Source: an uncultured Prevotella sp. (GTDB lineage Bacteria > Bacteroidota > Bacteroidia > Bacteroidales > Bacteroidaceae). From it: DNA of 64,000 nucleotides. Numbering within the stretch: the stretch's first letter is position 1; every line of letters begins with the position of its first letter. This document shows, one piece after another, positions 35,942 through 43,277 of this stretch. Below the pieces are notes generated by a model. The model was not told the DNA's origin and made no database searches. It saw only the letters and a list, made by a program, of their open reading frames with translations. The stretch spans positions 36,686 through 100,685 of the forward strand of contig CAMNII010000001.1 in the NCBI GenBank assembly GCA_946540435.1, written 5' to 3'. The position numbers were made by a program, and so were the translations under genes.

Positions 35942-37996
35942 TTATTTAATCAGCTCGACGCTTCTCTTGAGGAACCGGTCGAGGGCTGCACCCTTGAGCA
36001 TTCCGTTCTGCAGGAGTGCCAAATCGATGAGCTGATGGACGACGTCGTTGCCCTTGGCATAGTCGGCAATGACTTGCGTACGCTTCTGCTTCTGTTCCTC
36101 AACGGCTTTCTCGGCTTCAGCTTTCTGGTCACGGTCTTCCTGAGTGAGCTCATCATATTTTTTCTTGTCCTGAGCCTGGCGGATAGCAGCCAAACGGGCT
36201 TGCTGTCCTTTCAGTTCGCTGAGAATGGGCTTCAGGGCATCGGCGGTCGCTGCCGTAGACTCACTGAGCACACGCTTCATCAACGGATGGTCGGCATTGA
36301 GCACGAAGGTATACATATCGGGCATCTGACCGTAGAAGGCCATGCCTGTCTGATAGCGACTCATCTCCTTCATTCGGCGCATATACTCGCTCTGTGTGAT
36401 GACGACGGGCTGAGCCTGATCGCCGAGTGACTGTATCTCCACATGCAATTCAGCCTTGTCGAGTTTAGGCAGCTGCGTGGTGAAGACGGCTGACAAATTG
36501 TCAGTGTCATCAGCGGTCAGTTCCGTTGCCTTGACATCACTCTTGGCAATCAGCCTGTCGATGACATCGCCGTCGACACGTGTGAAGCGTGTCTTCTCAA
36601 ACTTCTGCTCGAGCATTGACACAACGGGGGTATCCAGTTGTCCGTCCATGAGGAGCACGCTGTAGCCTTTGGCATTGGCAGCCTCGATGAAAGTGTACTG
36701 TTCTTCTTTGTCGGTGGCATAGAGGTAGACCAGCATGTCGTCCTTGTCTTTCTGGTTGCCTTCAATCAGCGTCTTGTACTCGTCGAAAGTGAAGTACTTC
36801 CCGTCAACGTCTTTGAAGAGTGCGAAATCCTTGGCGCGGTCGTAGAACGATTCCTCAGTGAGCATACCATAGTTGATGAAGAGTTTCAGGTCGTCCCATT
36901 TCTCTTCGTATTCTTTTCTGTTCTCGTTAAAGATAGCCTTCAGGCGGTCGGCCACTTTCTTGGTGATGTAGGTAGAGATTTTCTTCACGTTGGCGTCGCT
37001 CTGCAGGTAGCTTCTCGAAACGTTCAAGGGGATGTCAGGAGAGTCGATGACACCATGCAGGAGTGTGAGGAACTGCGGCACGATGCCTTCCACCTGATCG
37101 GTGACAAACACCTGGTTGCAATAGAGCTGTATCTTTCCGGGCTGGAGCTCGATGCTCGATTTGACACGGGGGAAATAGAGGATACCGGTGAGATTGAAGG
37201 GATAGTCTACATTCAGGTGGATCCAGAAAAGGGGTTCGTCCTGCATGGGATAGAGCGTGCGGTAGAAGGACTTGTAGTCTTCATCCTTCAATGTCGACGG
37301 GGTCTTTGTCCACAGCGGCTCCACATTATTAATAATGTTATCCTCATCGGTATCCTGCATCTTACCGTCTTTCCACTCCTGGCGCTTGCCAAAGCAGACA
37401 GGTACGGTCATGAACTTACAGTATTTCTGCAGCAGACTTTCTATCTTCTGTTTCTCAAGGTATTCCTTGCAGTCGTCGGCGATATGGAGGACAATGTCGG
37501 TACCGCGGTCGGCTTTGTCAGCATCGTCGATAGTGAATTCGGGGCTGCCGTCGCAGGTCCATTTCACTGCCTTGGCACCCTCCTGCCAGCTCTTGGTGAT
37601 GATATCCACTTTCTCTGCCACCATGAAGGCGGAGTAGAATCCCAGACCGAAGTGTCCGATAATGGCATTGGCTTGGTCTTTGTATTTGTCAAGGAAGTCG
37701 GTGACACCAGAGAAGGCTATCTGGTTAATGTATTTGTCAATCTCCTCGGCTGTCATACCGATGCCGCGGTCGCTGATGGTCAGTGTCTTCTCTTTTTCGT
37801 TGAGCGAAACGCGCACCGTCAGGTCGCCTTCCTCTCCGTTGAAGTCACCTTTTGCCTTGAGGGTCTTGAGTTTCTGTGTTGCATCAACGGCATTCGACAC
37901 CATCTCGCGCAGGAAGATTTCATGGTCACTGTAGAGAAACTTTTTGATGACGGGGAAGATGTTCTCTGTGGTAACCCCGATGTTTCCTTTTTGCAT
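35942..37996 (-). CDS. htpG: Hsp90-family chaperone HtpG
   Basis: Cytosolic Hsp90, 684 residues. The N-terminal GHKL ATPase has FLREMVSNAVDATQKL, TISDRGIGMTAEEID and IIGHFGLGFYSAFMVAEKV. The middle domain contains the conserved LPLNVSRSYLQ-type segment (IPLNVSRSYLQSD). The C-terminal dimerisation domain follows an unusual charged stretch (LAAIRQAQDKKKYDELTQEDRDQKAEAEKA, about 610-650) that looks like a coiled-coil insertion common to the Bacteroidetes form. It is convergent with tamB over a 28-base gap without an evident terminator hairpin. Upstream lies a short GCTGTT/AACAGC inverted repeat (near 38025-38045), but no convincing promoter. Confidence 0.96.
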   Translation of the reverse strand: MQKGNIGVTTENIFPVIKKFLYSDHEIFLREMVSNAVDATQKLKTLKAKGDFNGEEGDLTVRVSLNEKEKTLTISDRGIGMTAEEIDKYINQIAFSGVTDFLDKYKDQANAIIGHFGLGFYSAFMVAEKVDIITKSWQEGAKAVKWTCDGSPEFTIDDADKADRGTDIVLHIADDCKEYLEKQKIESLLQKYCKFMTVPVCFGKRQEWKDGKMQDTDEDNIINNVEPLWTKTPSTLKDEDYKSFYRTLYPMQDEPLFWIHLNVDYPFNLTGILYFPRVKSSIELQPGKIQLYCNQVFVTDQVEGIVPQFLTLLHGVIDSPDIPLNVSRSYLQSDANVKKISTYITKKVADRLKAIFNENRKEYEEKWDDLKLFINYGMLTEESFYDRAKDFALFKDVDGKYFTFDEYKTLIEGNQKDKDDMLVYLYATDKEEQYTFIEAANAKGYSVLLMDGQLDTPVVSMLEQKFEKTRFTRVDGDVIDRLIAKSDVKATELTADDTDNLSAVFTTQLPKLDKAELHVEIQSLGDQAQPVVITQSEYMRRMKEMSRYQTGMAFYGQMPDMYTFVLNADHPLMKRVLSESTAATADALKPILSELKGQQARLAAIRQAQDKKKYDELTQEDRDQKAEAEKAVEEQKQKRTQVIADYAKGNDVVHQLIDLALLQNGMLKGAALDRFLKRSVELIK

Positions 37997-38097
37997 AGTA
38001 ATATATACCTTATTATATTATTTGTTGCTGTTACTACAACAGCAAAGCAAAAAGCGTGCCAAAAAGGAAATCCTATGCGGCTGTCAGTCCTCAATCC

Positions 38098-38886
38098 TTA
38101 TTTCTGCTCATCGGCTGGATGACGGCCGGTAAGAAAGATACGGAGTGCATTGGCAGTGGTCTGTCGGTCCACCTCCCCTACTTCCACGCCATAGGCTTCG
38201 GCCAACCGTTGGGCAACCACGGCGACGTAGGCGCTTTCGTTTCGCTGTCCCCGATAGGGCACGGGCGCCATATAGGGGCTGTCGGTCTCGAGCACAATAC
38301 GGCTCAGGGGTACGTTTTGGGGAAGCACTTCTGGCAGATGGCTCTTCTTGAACGTCAGTACGCCTCCTATGCCCAGACTGAACTGTTGAAACGACAGCAG
38401 TTCAATGGCCTCATGGGCATTTCCCGTGAAGCAGTGGAAGACGCCGCCGGGCAGTTCACCCTCGTAGCGGCGCAGTATCTTCACCATTTCGTTCTGTGCT
38501 TTCCGGCAGTGAATCATCAGCGGCAGGCGTGTCTCCACCGACCATTCCACCTGCTGTTCAAAAGCCTGCAGCTGTTCCTTCTCATATTCCCGGCTCCAAT
38601 AGAAGTCCAGTCCCACTTCACCAATGGCGATGACCGCTGTCAACAGGCCGGCAATGGCCGTCAACTGTTCCTGCCAGTTGTCCTTCACCTCTTCTGGGTG
38701 TAGGCCGCCCATGGGCGAAAAGACATGTGGATACTGCCTGGAGAGGCTGATGATACGCTGCGATGTGGTGAGGTCGATGGCAGGAAGGAAGATGCGGCTG
38801 ACGCCCGCTGCTGCCGCCCTCGAGATGACTGCAGTCAGGTCGTCGGCGAACTCCTCGCCGTCGAGGTGTGCGTGAGTATCAATCAT
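38098..38886 (-). CDS. TatD-family metal-dependent hydrolase (DNase)
   Basis: A TIM-barrel metallo-hydrolase of 262 residues. The metal-binding N-terminal MIDTHAHLDGEEF, the central GEVGLDFYW, PLMIHCRKA and VFHCFTGN, and the C-terminal LETDSPYMAPVPYRGQRNESAYV are the family's ligand motifs. TatD enzymes are 3'-5' exonucleases or quality-control deoxyribonucleases; many paralogues are uncharacterised. Despite the name, it has no tie to the Tat export genes at 51 kb. It lies 17 bases after the polyprenyl synthase gene. Confidence 0.92.
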   Translation of the reverse strand: MIDTHAHLDGEEFADDLTAVISRAAAAGVSRIFLPAIDLTTSQRIISLSRQYPHVFSPMGGLHPEEVKDNWQEQLTAIAGLLTAVIAIGEVGLDFYWSREYEKEQLQAFEQQVEWSVETRLPLMIHCRKAQNEMVKILRRYEGELPGGVFHCFTGNAHEAIELLSFQQFSLGIGGVLTFKKSHLPEVLPQNVPLSRIVLETDSPYMAPVPYRGQRNESAYVAVVAQRLAEAYGVEVGEVDRQTTANALRIFLTGRHPADEQK

Positions 38887-38903
38887 GATGATGTCTTTTC
38901 CTA

Positions 38904-39893
38904 TTAATACTCACGTTTCATCATCTGCTCTACGTAGGCCTTGAGGTATTGCTTGCGCTCGTCGGAAACGCCGATAGCGTCAAGGTATTTCCTGCTTTGC
39001 TCGAAGAAAGCGGCTATTTTTGCCTGTGCCATCTTGTCGATGCCGATTTGGTTGTACAGGTTGGTGATGGCTTTGATTTTCTCCTGTCCCTCGGCAGTAC
39101 CTTCCTGAGGAGTCTGCGCTATCCAGTATTCCAGCTGCCTGCGCTGTTCGCTGTCAGCCTTTGCCAGTGCATTGATGAGCATATAGGTTTTTTTGTTGCA
39201 GAGGATATCGCCGCCAATGGCCTTGCCAAAGACTTTCGGGTCGCCGTAGACATCGAGATAGTCGTCTTGCAGCTGGAAGGCCAATCCCACGAGTTCGCCA
39301 AAACGATAGATATTCTCGCAGTCGGAGGCCGAGGCACCGGCCAGCAGCGCACCGATCTTCAGTGCACAGGCGAGGAGCACGCTGGTCTTCAAGCGAATCA
39401 TCTCGATATATTCATCTTCGCTGACATCGTTCCGATGCTCAAAGTCCATGTCGTACTGCTGTCCCTCTCCTATCTCCAAAGCTGTCGTCGTGAACAGGTC
39501 GATGACCTGCTGGAGTTTCTCGCTGCTGCAATGCGACATATACTGATAGGCCAGCACGAGCATGGAGTCGCCCGAGAGGATGGCCTGGTTAGCATTCCAT
39601 CTGAGGTGTACCGTTTCGTGGCCCCGCCGCATGGGAGCATTGTCCATCAAGTCGTCGTGCAACAGCGTGTAGTTGTGGTAGACCTCAATGCCTACGGCCT
39701 GGCCGACGATGTCCTCTACCGTCTCCTTGTACATATTATATGCCAGAAGCATGAGAACGGGACGCAGACGCTTGCCGCCAATCGACAGCACATAGCCGAT
39801 GGGATCGTAGAGTGATACCGGACGTCGTGATGAGCCGACCTCTCTGAGACGGTCGTTGACGAGTTCCAGCAGTTGTTCTGAAGTTTTCATCAT
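38904..39893 (-). CDS. Trans-polyprenyl diphosphate synthase
   Basis: An isoprenyl chain-elongating enzyme, 329 residues, cytosolic. Both Asp-rich Mg-diphosphate sites are present: LLHDDLMDNAPMRRG near residue 80 and AFQLQDDYLDVYGD near residue 205. GGKRLRPVLMLLA is the substrate-binding GKR region. Product chain length (farnesyl, geranylgeranyl or the octaprenyl used for menaquinone) is not fixed by what I can see; the residues before the first Asp motif (YHNYTLLHDD) include an aromatic that often limits chain length. It lies between the TonB-like gene and tatD-family gene on one strand. Confidence 0.9.
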   Translation of the reverse strand: MMKTSEQLLELVNDRLREVGSSRRPVSLYDPIGYVLSIGGKRLRPVLMLLAYNMYKETVEDIVGQAVGIEVYHNYTLLHDDLMDNAPMRRGHETVHLRWNANQAILSGDSMLVLAYQYMSHCSSEKLQQVIDLFTTTALEIGEGQQYDMDFEHRNDVSEDEYIEMIRLKTSVLLACALKIGALLAGASASDCENIYRFGELVGLAFQLQDDYLDVYGDPKVFGKAIGGDILCNKKTYMLINALAKADSEQRRQLEYWIAQTPQEGTAEGQEKIKAITNLYNQIGIDKMAQAKIAAFFEQSRKYLDAIGVSDERKQYLKAYVEQMMKREY

Positions 39894-39933
39894 GATTGAA
39901 TATTATTGTAAAGGTATCTAATGACGTTAGACG

Positions 39934-40653
39934 TTATCGCAACTGGAAGACCAATGGCACGGCCATCATCGTCCGGCAGGGCTGCCCGCGGTCTTTGCCC
40001 GGTTTCCATTGGGGCATGCGGTTGAGCACGGCCAGGACGGCATTGTCCATGCGCTTGTCGAAAGAGTGGAGTATCTGAATGTCGCTCGTACTGCCGTCGG
40101 CACCAACGATGAAGGTGACCGTCATCTGCCCAGACACCCTGGCATCACGCGCAGCCTGCGGATAGCCCACATTCTTGGTGAGCCACTTGATGAAATACGC
40201 CATGCCGCCGGGGAACTCGGGCAACTCCTCCACATCGGCCATGGCCATCACCTCTTCAGCAACGGGAGTCGGAACATCAGCAACCTCGGGGGCTGCATCG
40301 TCTGCTTCCTCAGCAGCGCTGTCGGTCTCGGCTGCCAAATCGTCGAGCACCTGCAGTTCGTCTACTTCCTCGTCTACGAGATGCAGCTGAGTGGTGGGCG
40401 GCAGTTCCTCCTTCACGGGCAACGACGCTATCAGCTGCTCCTGTTCCAGTGCCGGCAGCAGTTCAAGATCCTGAGCCAGCTCCTCGAGCAACTGGCTCTC
40501 CTCAGCCTCGTCGGCACCCGTTGAATTGTATTCAAGCAGCGTCACAAAGGAGGTCACCACGACGGCAAAGGACAGCAGGAGGATCTCTCCCCGCCTGCCG
40601 GCGAAGCCTCGCGAGCCTGAAGCCACCTGCCTCTTATCTGTTGCCGCTGACAT
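39934..40653 (-). CDS. TonB-like energy transducer
   Basis: A 239-residue inner-membrane protein. A basic cytosolic N-terminus, one membrane helix (about 23-40, EILLLSFAVVVTSFVTLL), a periplasmic linker (45-150), and a C-terminal TonB domain with FPGGMAYFIKWLTKNVGYPQAARDARVSGQMTVTFIVGADGS. The linker is unusual: instead of Pro/Lys-rich repeats it is very acidic (EEADDAAPEVAD, EEVDELQVLDDL). TonB passes proton-motive energy to outer-membrane receptors, such as the one encoded at 60966. No ExbB/ExbD genes lie nearby. Confidence 0.88.
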   Translation of the reverse strand: MSAATDKRQVASGSRGFAGRRGEILLLSFAVVVTSFVTLLEYNSTGADEAEESQLLEELAQDLELLPALEQEQLIASLPVKEELPPTTQLHLVDEEVDELQVLDDLAAETDSAAEEADDAAPEVADVPTPVAEEVMAMADVEELPEFPGGMAYFIKWLTKNVGYPQAARDARVSGQMTVTFIVGADGSTSDIQILHSFDKRMDNAVLAVLNRMPQWKPGKDRGQPCRTMMAVPLVFQLR

Positions 40654-40696
40654 ACTAAATGCGCCTTTTTTGCGTTCTATATTCAGAATTTAGCAG

Positions 40697-40704
40697 CAAA
40701 GATA
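40697..40704 (-). promoter_or_regulatory. -7 box of the TonB-like gene promoter
   Basis: TATCTTTG on the minus strand, 43 bases before the ATG. It lies 23 bases from the oppositely directed porQ -7 box, so the two promoters overlap and may compete. Confidence 0.55.
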
Positions 40705-40727
40705 GCGCAAATCAAGGAAAAAATGCG

Positions 40728-40735
40728 TAACTTTG
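40728..40735 (+). promoter_or_regulatory. -7 box of the porQ promoter
   Basis: TAACTTTG on the + strand, 21 bases before the porQ ATG at 40757; the -33 element is weak. Confidence 0.6.
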
Positions 40736-40756
40736 CGAAATAATTAAGTAAAATTG

Positions 40757-41704
40757 ATGAAAAAACTGTTTTTCACATTACTTTTAACGATTACGGTCCT
40801 CTGCTGCCATGCACAGGAGAGCCAGACCGTATATAACTTCCTGCGACTGCCGATGAGCGCCCATGCGGCAGCCCTGGGAGGCGACAATATCACCCTCAGC
40901 AACGACGACGAAGCACTGATATTCCATAACCCCGCACTCCTCACCTATGTCAGCGACAAGACCGTCAACCTCTCCTACATGAACTACATGCAAGGCTCCA
41001 ACAACCTCGGAGCAGCATTCAACCGGGTCCTCTCCCAGCGCGCCTCCGTGGCTGTCACAGGACAGTACGTCAACTACGGCACGATGAAGGAGACCGACGA
41101 GTACAACCGCCAACTCGGGGAGTTCTGTGCCAAGGACATCGCTATCGGAGGACATTTCTCCTATCTGCTCACCGACCACCTCTCTGGAGGCGTCACCGCC
41201 AAACTCATCACGTCATACATCGGACAGTACAACTCAACGGGCGTCGCTGTCGACCTCGGCGTGAACTACTACGACCCCGAGAAAGAATGGTCCCTATCGG
41301 CCGTAGCGCGAAACCTCGGCGGACAACTGTCTGCCTACGAGGACGACTTCGAACGGCTGCCTATAGACCTGCAGGTAGGCATCAGCAAACAGCTTACCGG
41401 CACCCCCGTGCGCTTCACGGCAACAGCCGTTGACCTGAACCACCTCGGCAGCTACAAGTTCATCGACCACTGGATAGGAGCCGTCGACCTCACCATCTCC
41501 CGGCAGATATGGGTGGGAATGGGCTACAATTTCCGACGTGCACACGAAATGAAAATAGGCAGCGGTGATGAGGCAAGCAGCCACGGCGCAGGACTCTCGT
41601 TCGGTGCAGGACTCCAGCTCGAGCGCTTCAAGCTACACGTAGCCTACGGGAAATACCACGTCTCGTCGTCATCAATCCTCATCAACACGGCATTCTCGTT
41701 ATAG
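40757..41704 (+). CDS. porQ: Type IX secretion system protein PorQ
   Basis: An outer-membrane beta-barrel protein of 315 residues in the PorV/PorQ (FadL-like) family, found with the type IX secretion system of Bacteroidetes. A signal peptide ends at CHAQ (about residue 20). YNFLRLPMSAHAAALGGDNITLS and NPALL are the PorQ-type N-terminal signature, and the rest is amphipathic strands ending in an aromatic-rich C-terminus. The ATG at 40757 follows a TTG that would add one residue. No other por/gld genes are in the window, and no exported protein here shows an obvious type IX C-terminal signal. It leads a two-gene unit with cmk, 24 bases apart. Confidence 0.88.
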   Translation: MKKLFFTLLLTITVLCCHAQESQTVYNFLRLPMSAHAAALGGDNITLSNDDEALIFHNPALLTYVSDKTVNLSYMNYMQGSNNLGAAFNRVLSQRASVAVTGQYVNYGTMKETDEYNRQLGEFCAKDIAIGGHFSYLLTDHLSGGVTAKLITSYIGQYNSTGVAVDLGVNYYDPEKEWSLSAVARNLGGQLSAYEDDFERLPIDLQVGISKQLTGTPVRFTATAVDLNHLGSYKFIDHWIGAVDLTISRQIWVGMGYNFRRAHEMKIGSGDEASSHGAGLSFGAGLQLERFKLHVAYGKYHVSSSSILINTAFSL

Positions 41705-41728
41705 AATCAATCATCAAGCCATATACAT

Positions 41729-42421
41729 ATGAAGAAAATAACAATAGCCATCGACGGCCACTCCTCGTGCGGTAAAAGCACTATGGCCAAAGACCTGGCA
41801 CGCAAGCTGGGATACGTTTACGTAGATACCGGCGCCATGTACAGAGCCGTAACACTCTATGCACTGCGCCATCATCTCATCAGTGACGACGGAACCATCA
41901 AACAGGAAGAACTCAGAAAAGCCATGCCTGAGATTCAAATCTCATTCCGCTTCAACGAACTCACCGGACGGCCAGACACCTACCTTTGCGGAGAACGCGT
42001 AGAGGACGAAATAAGAACCCTCGAGGTGAGCAACCATGTCAGTCCCGTCGCTGCCATTGAGTTCGTACGCACTGCCATGGTGGCACAGCAGCAACAGATG
42101 GGAAAAGAAGGGGGCGTTGTCATGGACGGACGCGACATCGGAACAGTCGTCTTCCCTGACGCCGAGCTGAAAATCTTCGTCACGGCATCTGCCGAGGTGC
42201 GCGCCCAACGGCGCTACAAAGAACTGCAGGAAAAAGGAATGCCGGCCGACTACGAAGACATCCTGCAGAACGTCCGCCAGCGCGACTATATCGACTCCCA
42301 TCGCGAAGTGTCGCCCCTGCGCCAGGCCGACGATGCCCTGCTCCTCGACAACTCCGCCCTCACCATCGAAGAGCAGAACGCATGGCTGCTGAAGCAGGTC
42401 GAGAACGTACTGGAACGATAA
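41729..42421 (+). CDS. cmk: Cytidylate kinase
   Basis: CMP/dCMP kinase of 230 residues, phosphorylating CMP with ATP in pyrimidine nucleotide salvage. The P-loop is [19 protein letters not shown]; the following [48 protein letters not shown] and [31 protein letters not shown] are the expected nucleotide-binding and lid segments. It is followed by a strong terminator. Confidence 0.96.
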   Translation: MKKITIAIDGHSSCGKSTMAKDLARKLGYVYVDTGAMYRAVTLYALRHHLISDDGTIKQEELRKAMPEIQISFRFNELTGRPDTYLCGERVEDEIRTLEVSNHVSPVAAIEFVRTAMVAQQQQMGKEGGVVMDGRDIGTVVFPDAELKIFVTASAEVRAQRRYKELQEKGMPADYEDILQNVRQRDYIDSHREVSPLRQADDALLLDNSALTIEEQNAWLLKQVENVLER

Positions 42422-42448
42422 ATCGTCAACCCGATGATGGGAAACAGG

Positions 42449-42470
42449 AAGGACCTTCGGGTCCTTTTTT
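42449..42470 (+). terminator. Intrinsic terminator of porQ-cmk
   Basis: AAGGACC (42449-42455), a TTCG tetraloop and GGTCCTT (42460-42466), followed by a T-run. A classic rho-independent terminator. Confidence 0.93.
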
Positions 42471-42617
42471 TGATGATCTCGGTCCCTTTGCAGCGATTGG
42501 AGGAAGCAACTATTCTTTCCACTTTATATATGCTACAGAAAAAGGTCGCGACATAGATAATACTCCCTGGCATGAGGCTTACAGATTTTTTCATAGTTAG
42601 AGCCTATTAATCAATTG

Positions 42618-42648
42618 CAAAGATAATAATTAGAATGCTAACTTCAAA
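42618..42648 (-). promoter_or_regulatory. Orphan promoter in the cmk-EF-G2 intergenic region
   Basis: On the minus strand: TTTG (42645-42648), a 19-base spacer and TATCTTTG (42618-42625). No known gene follows. An ATG at 42594 opens a 102-codon frame that soon runs antisense to cmk. The rest of the 856-base gap holds the cmk terminator, a 22-bp array, a two-copy 35-bp repeat and the EF-G2 terminator. I see no convincing gene in it. Confidence 0.5.
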
Positions 42649-42870
42649 ATAATAAGTTTTTATTATTGGCGTACGGGTAAAAGCCAGACGCCCCTTCACG
42701 AAGCCTATTGTCAGAGCATCCTTCTGAATAATCTCCCATGAAAGGGGTTTGAAAGTAGACAAACGCAGGAAGCTCTGAGAAGTTCAGCATTAATTCGTTG
42801 TGCTTCAGCATCTTATGTAGTGTTTTAATCTTATTTAACATCGTTCCCACTTTTTCTCGTTCGCGGAAAA

Positions 42871-43002
42871 CGATGTATTCCCTAAGAGAATACAGTGTGA
42901 TCCCTAAGAGAATACGGTGTAAACCCTTAGAGAATACGATGTAAACTCTTAGAGATTACAGTGTGATCCCTAAGGGAATACGATGGGGTTTCTAAGGCCC
43001 CC
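42871..43002. repeat. 22-bp tandem repeat array C, 5-6 copies
   Basis: Units start at 42871, 42893, 42915, 42937, 42959 and (degenerate) 42981, each 22 bases. The core is CCCTAAGAGAATAC with variable flanks (CGATGT, CAGTGT, CGGTGT). It has the same period as arrays A and B at 9.4-9.6 kb and shares the word CCTAAGA with array A. Confidence 0.88.
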
Positions 43003-43060
43003 CCACAATGAAAGTCAACCAGGCAGCAATTATTCTTAAAGCAGACTGACTTCATTTGGG

Positions 43061-43130
43061 TTCCTGCTTTTTGATTTAGCGGAAACCGAAGACCCCTTTC
43101 TGCTTTTTCTGCGGAAACCGATAGGACCCT
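43061..43130. repeat. Adjacent imperfect direct repeat, two copies of about 35 bp
   Basis: TTCCTGCTTTTT...GCGGAAACCGAAG at 43061-43096 recurs at 43097-43130 as TTTCTGCTTTTT...GCGGAAACCGATAG with a 3-base deletion. No function is evident. Confidence 0.7.
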
Positions 43131-43200
43131 ATGAGTTCCCAATGGGGTAACAAAGAGAGTCTGTTGGGGTCCGATTCCAGACGGAATGGGGACGTGACGA

Positions 43201-43250
43201 ATGAAAAGGGCCAAAGACCCTGCGGGATGTCTCGCTCTGGGTCTTTGGCC
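43201..43250 (-). terminator. Intrinsic terminator of the EF-G2 gene
   Basis: A perfect 12-bp stem: GGCCAAAGACCC (43209-43220) and GGGTCTTTGGCC (43239-43250), with an 18-base loop, followed on the minus strand by CTTTTCAT. Confidence 0.8.
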
Positions 43251-43277
43251 GGATAAGTGGTGATGACGAGGACGGGA

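Noticed and set aside
36638..38122. Long 494-codon frame on the + strand over htpG
   Set aside because: It is the antisense shadow of htpG; codon pattern and homology support the minus-strand gene only.
42644..42850. 68-codon frame on the minus strand
   Set aside because: No promoter, no recognisable domain and low-complexity context; not supported as a gene.
42871..43002. CRISPR array or direct-repeat origin
   Set aside because: Strict tandem 22-bp units without spacers; no replication gene nearby.
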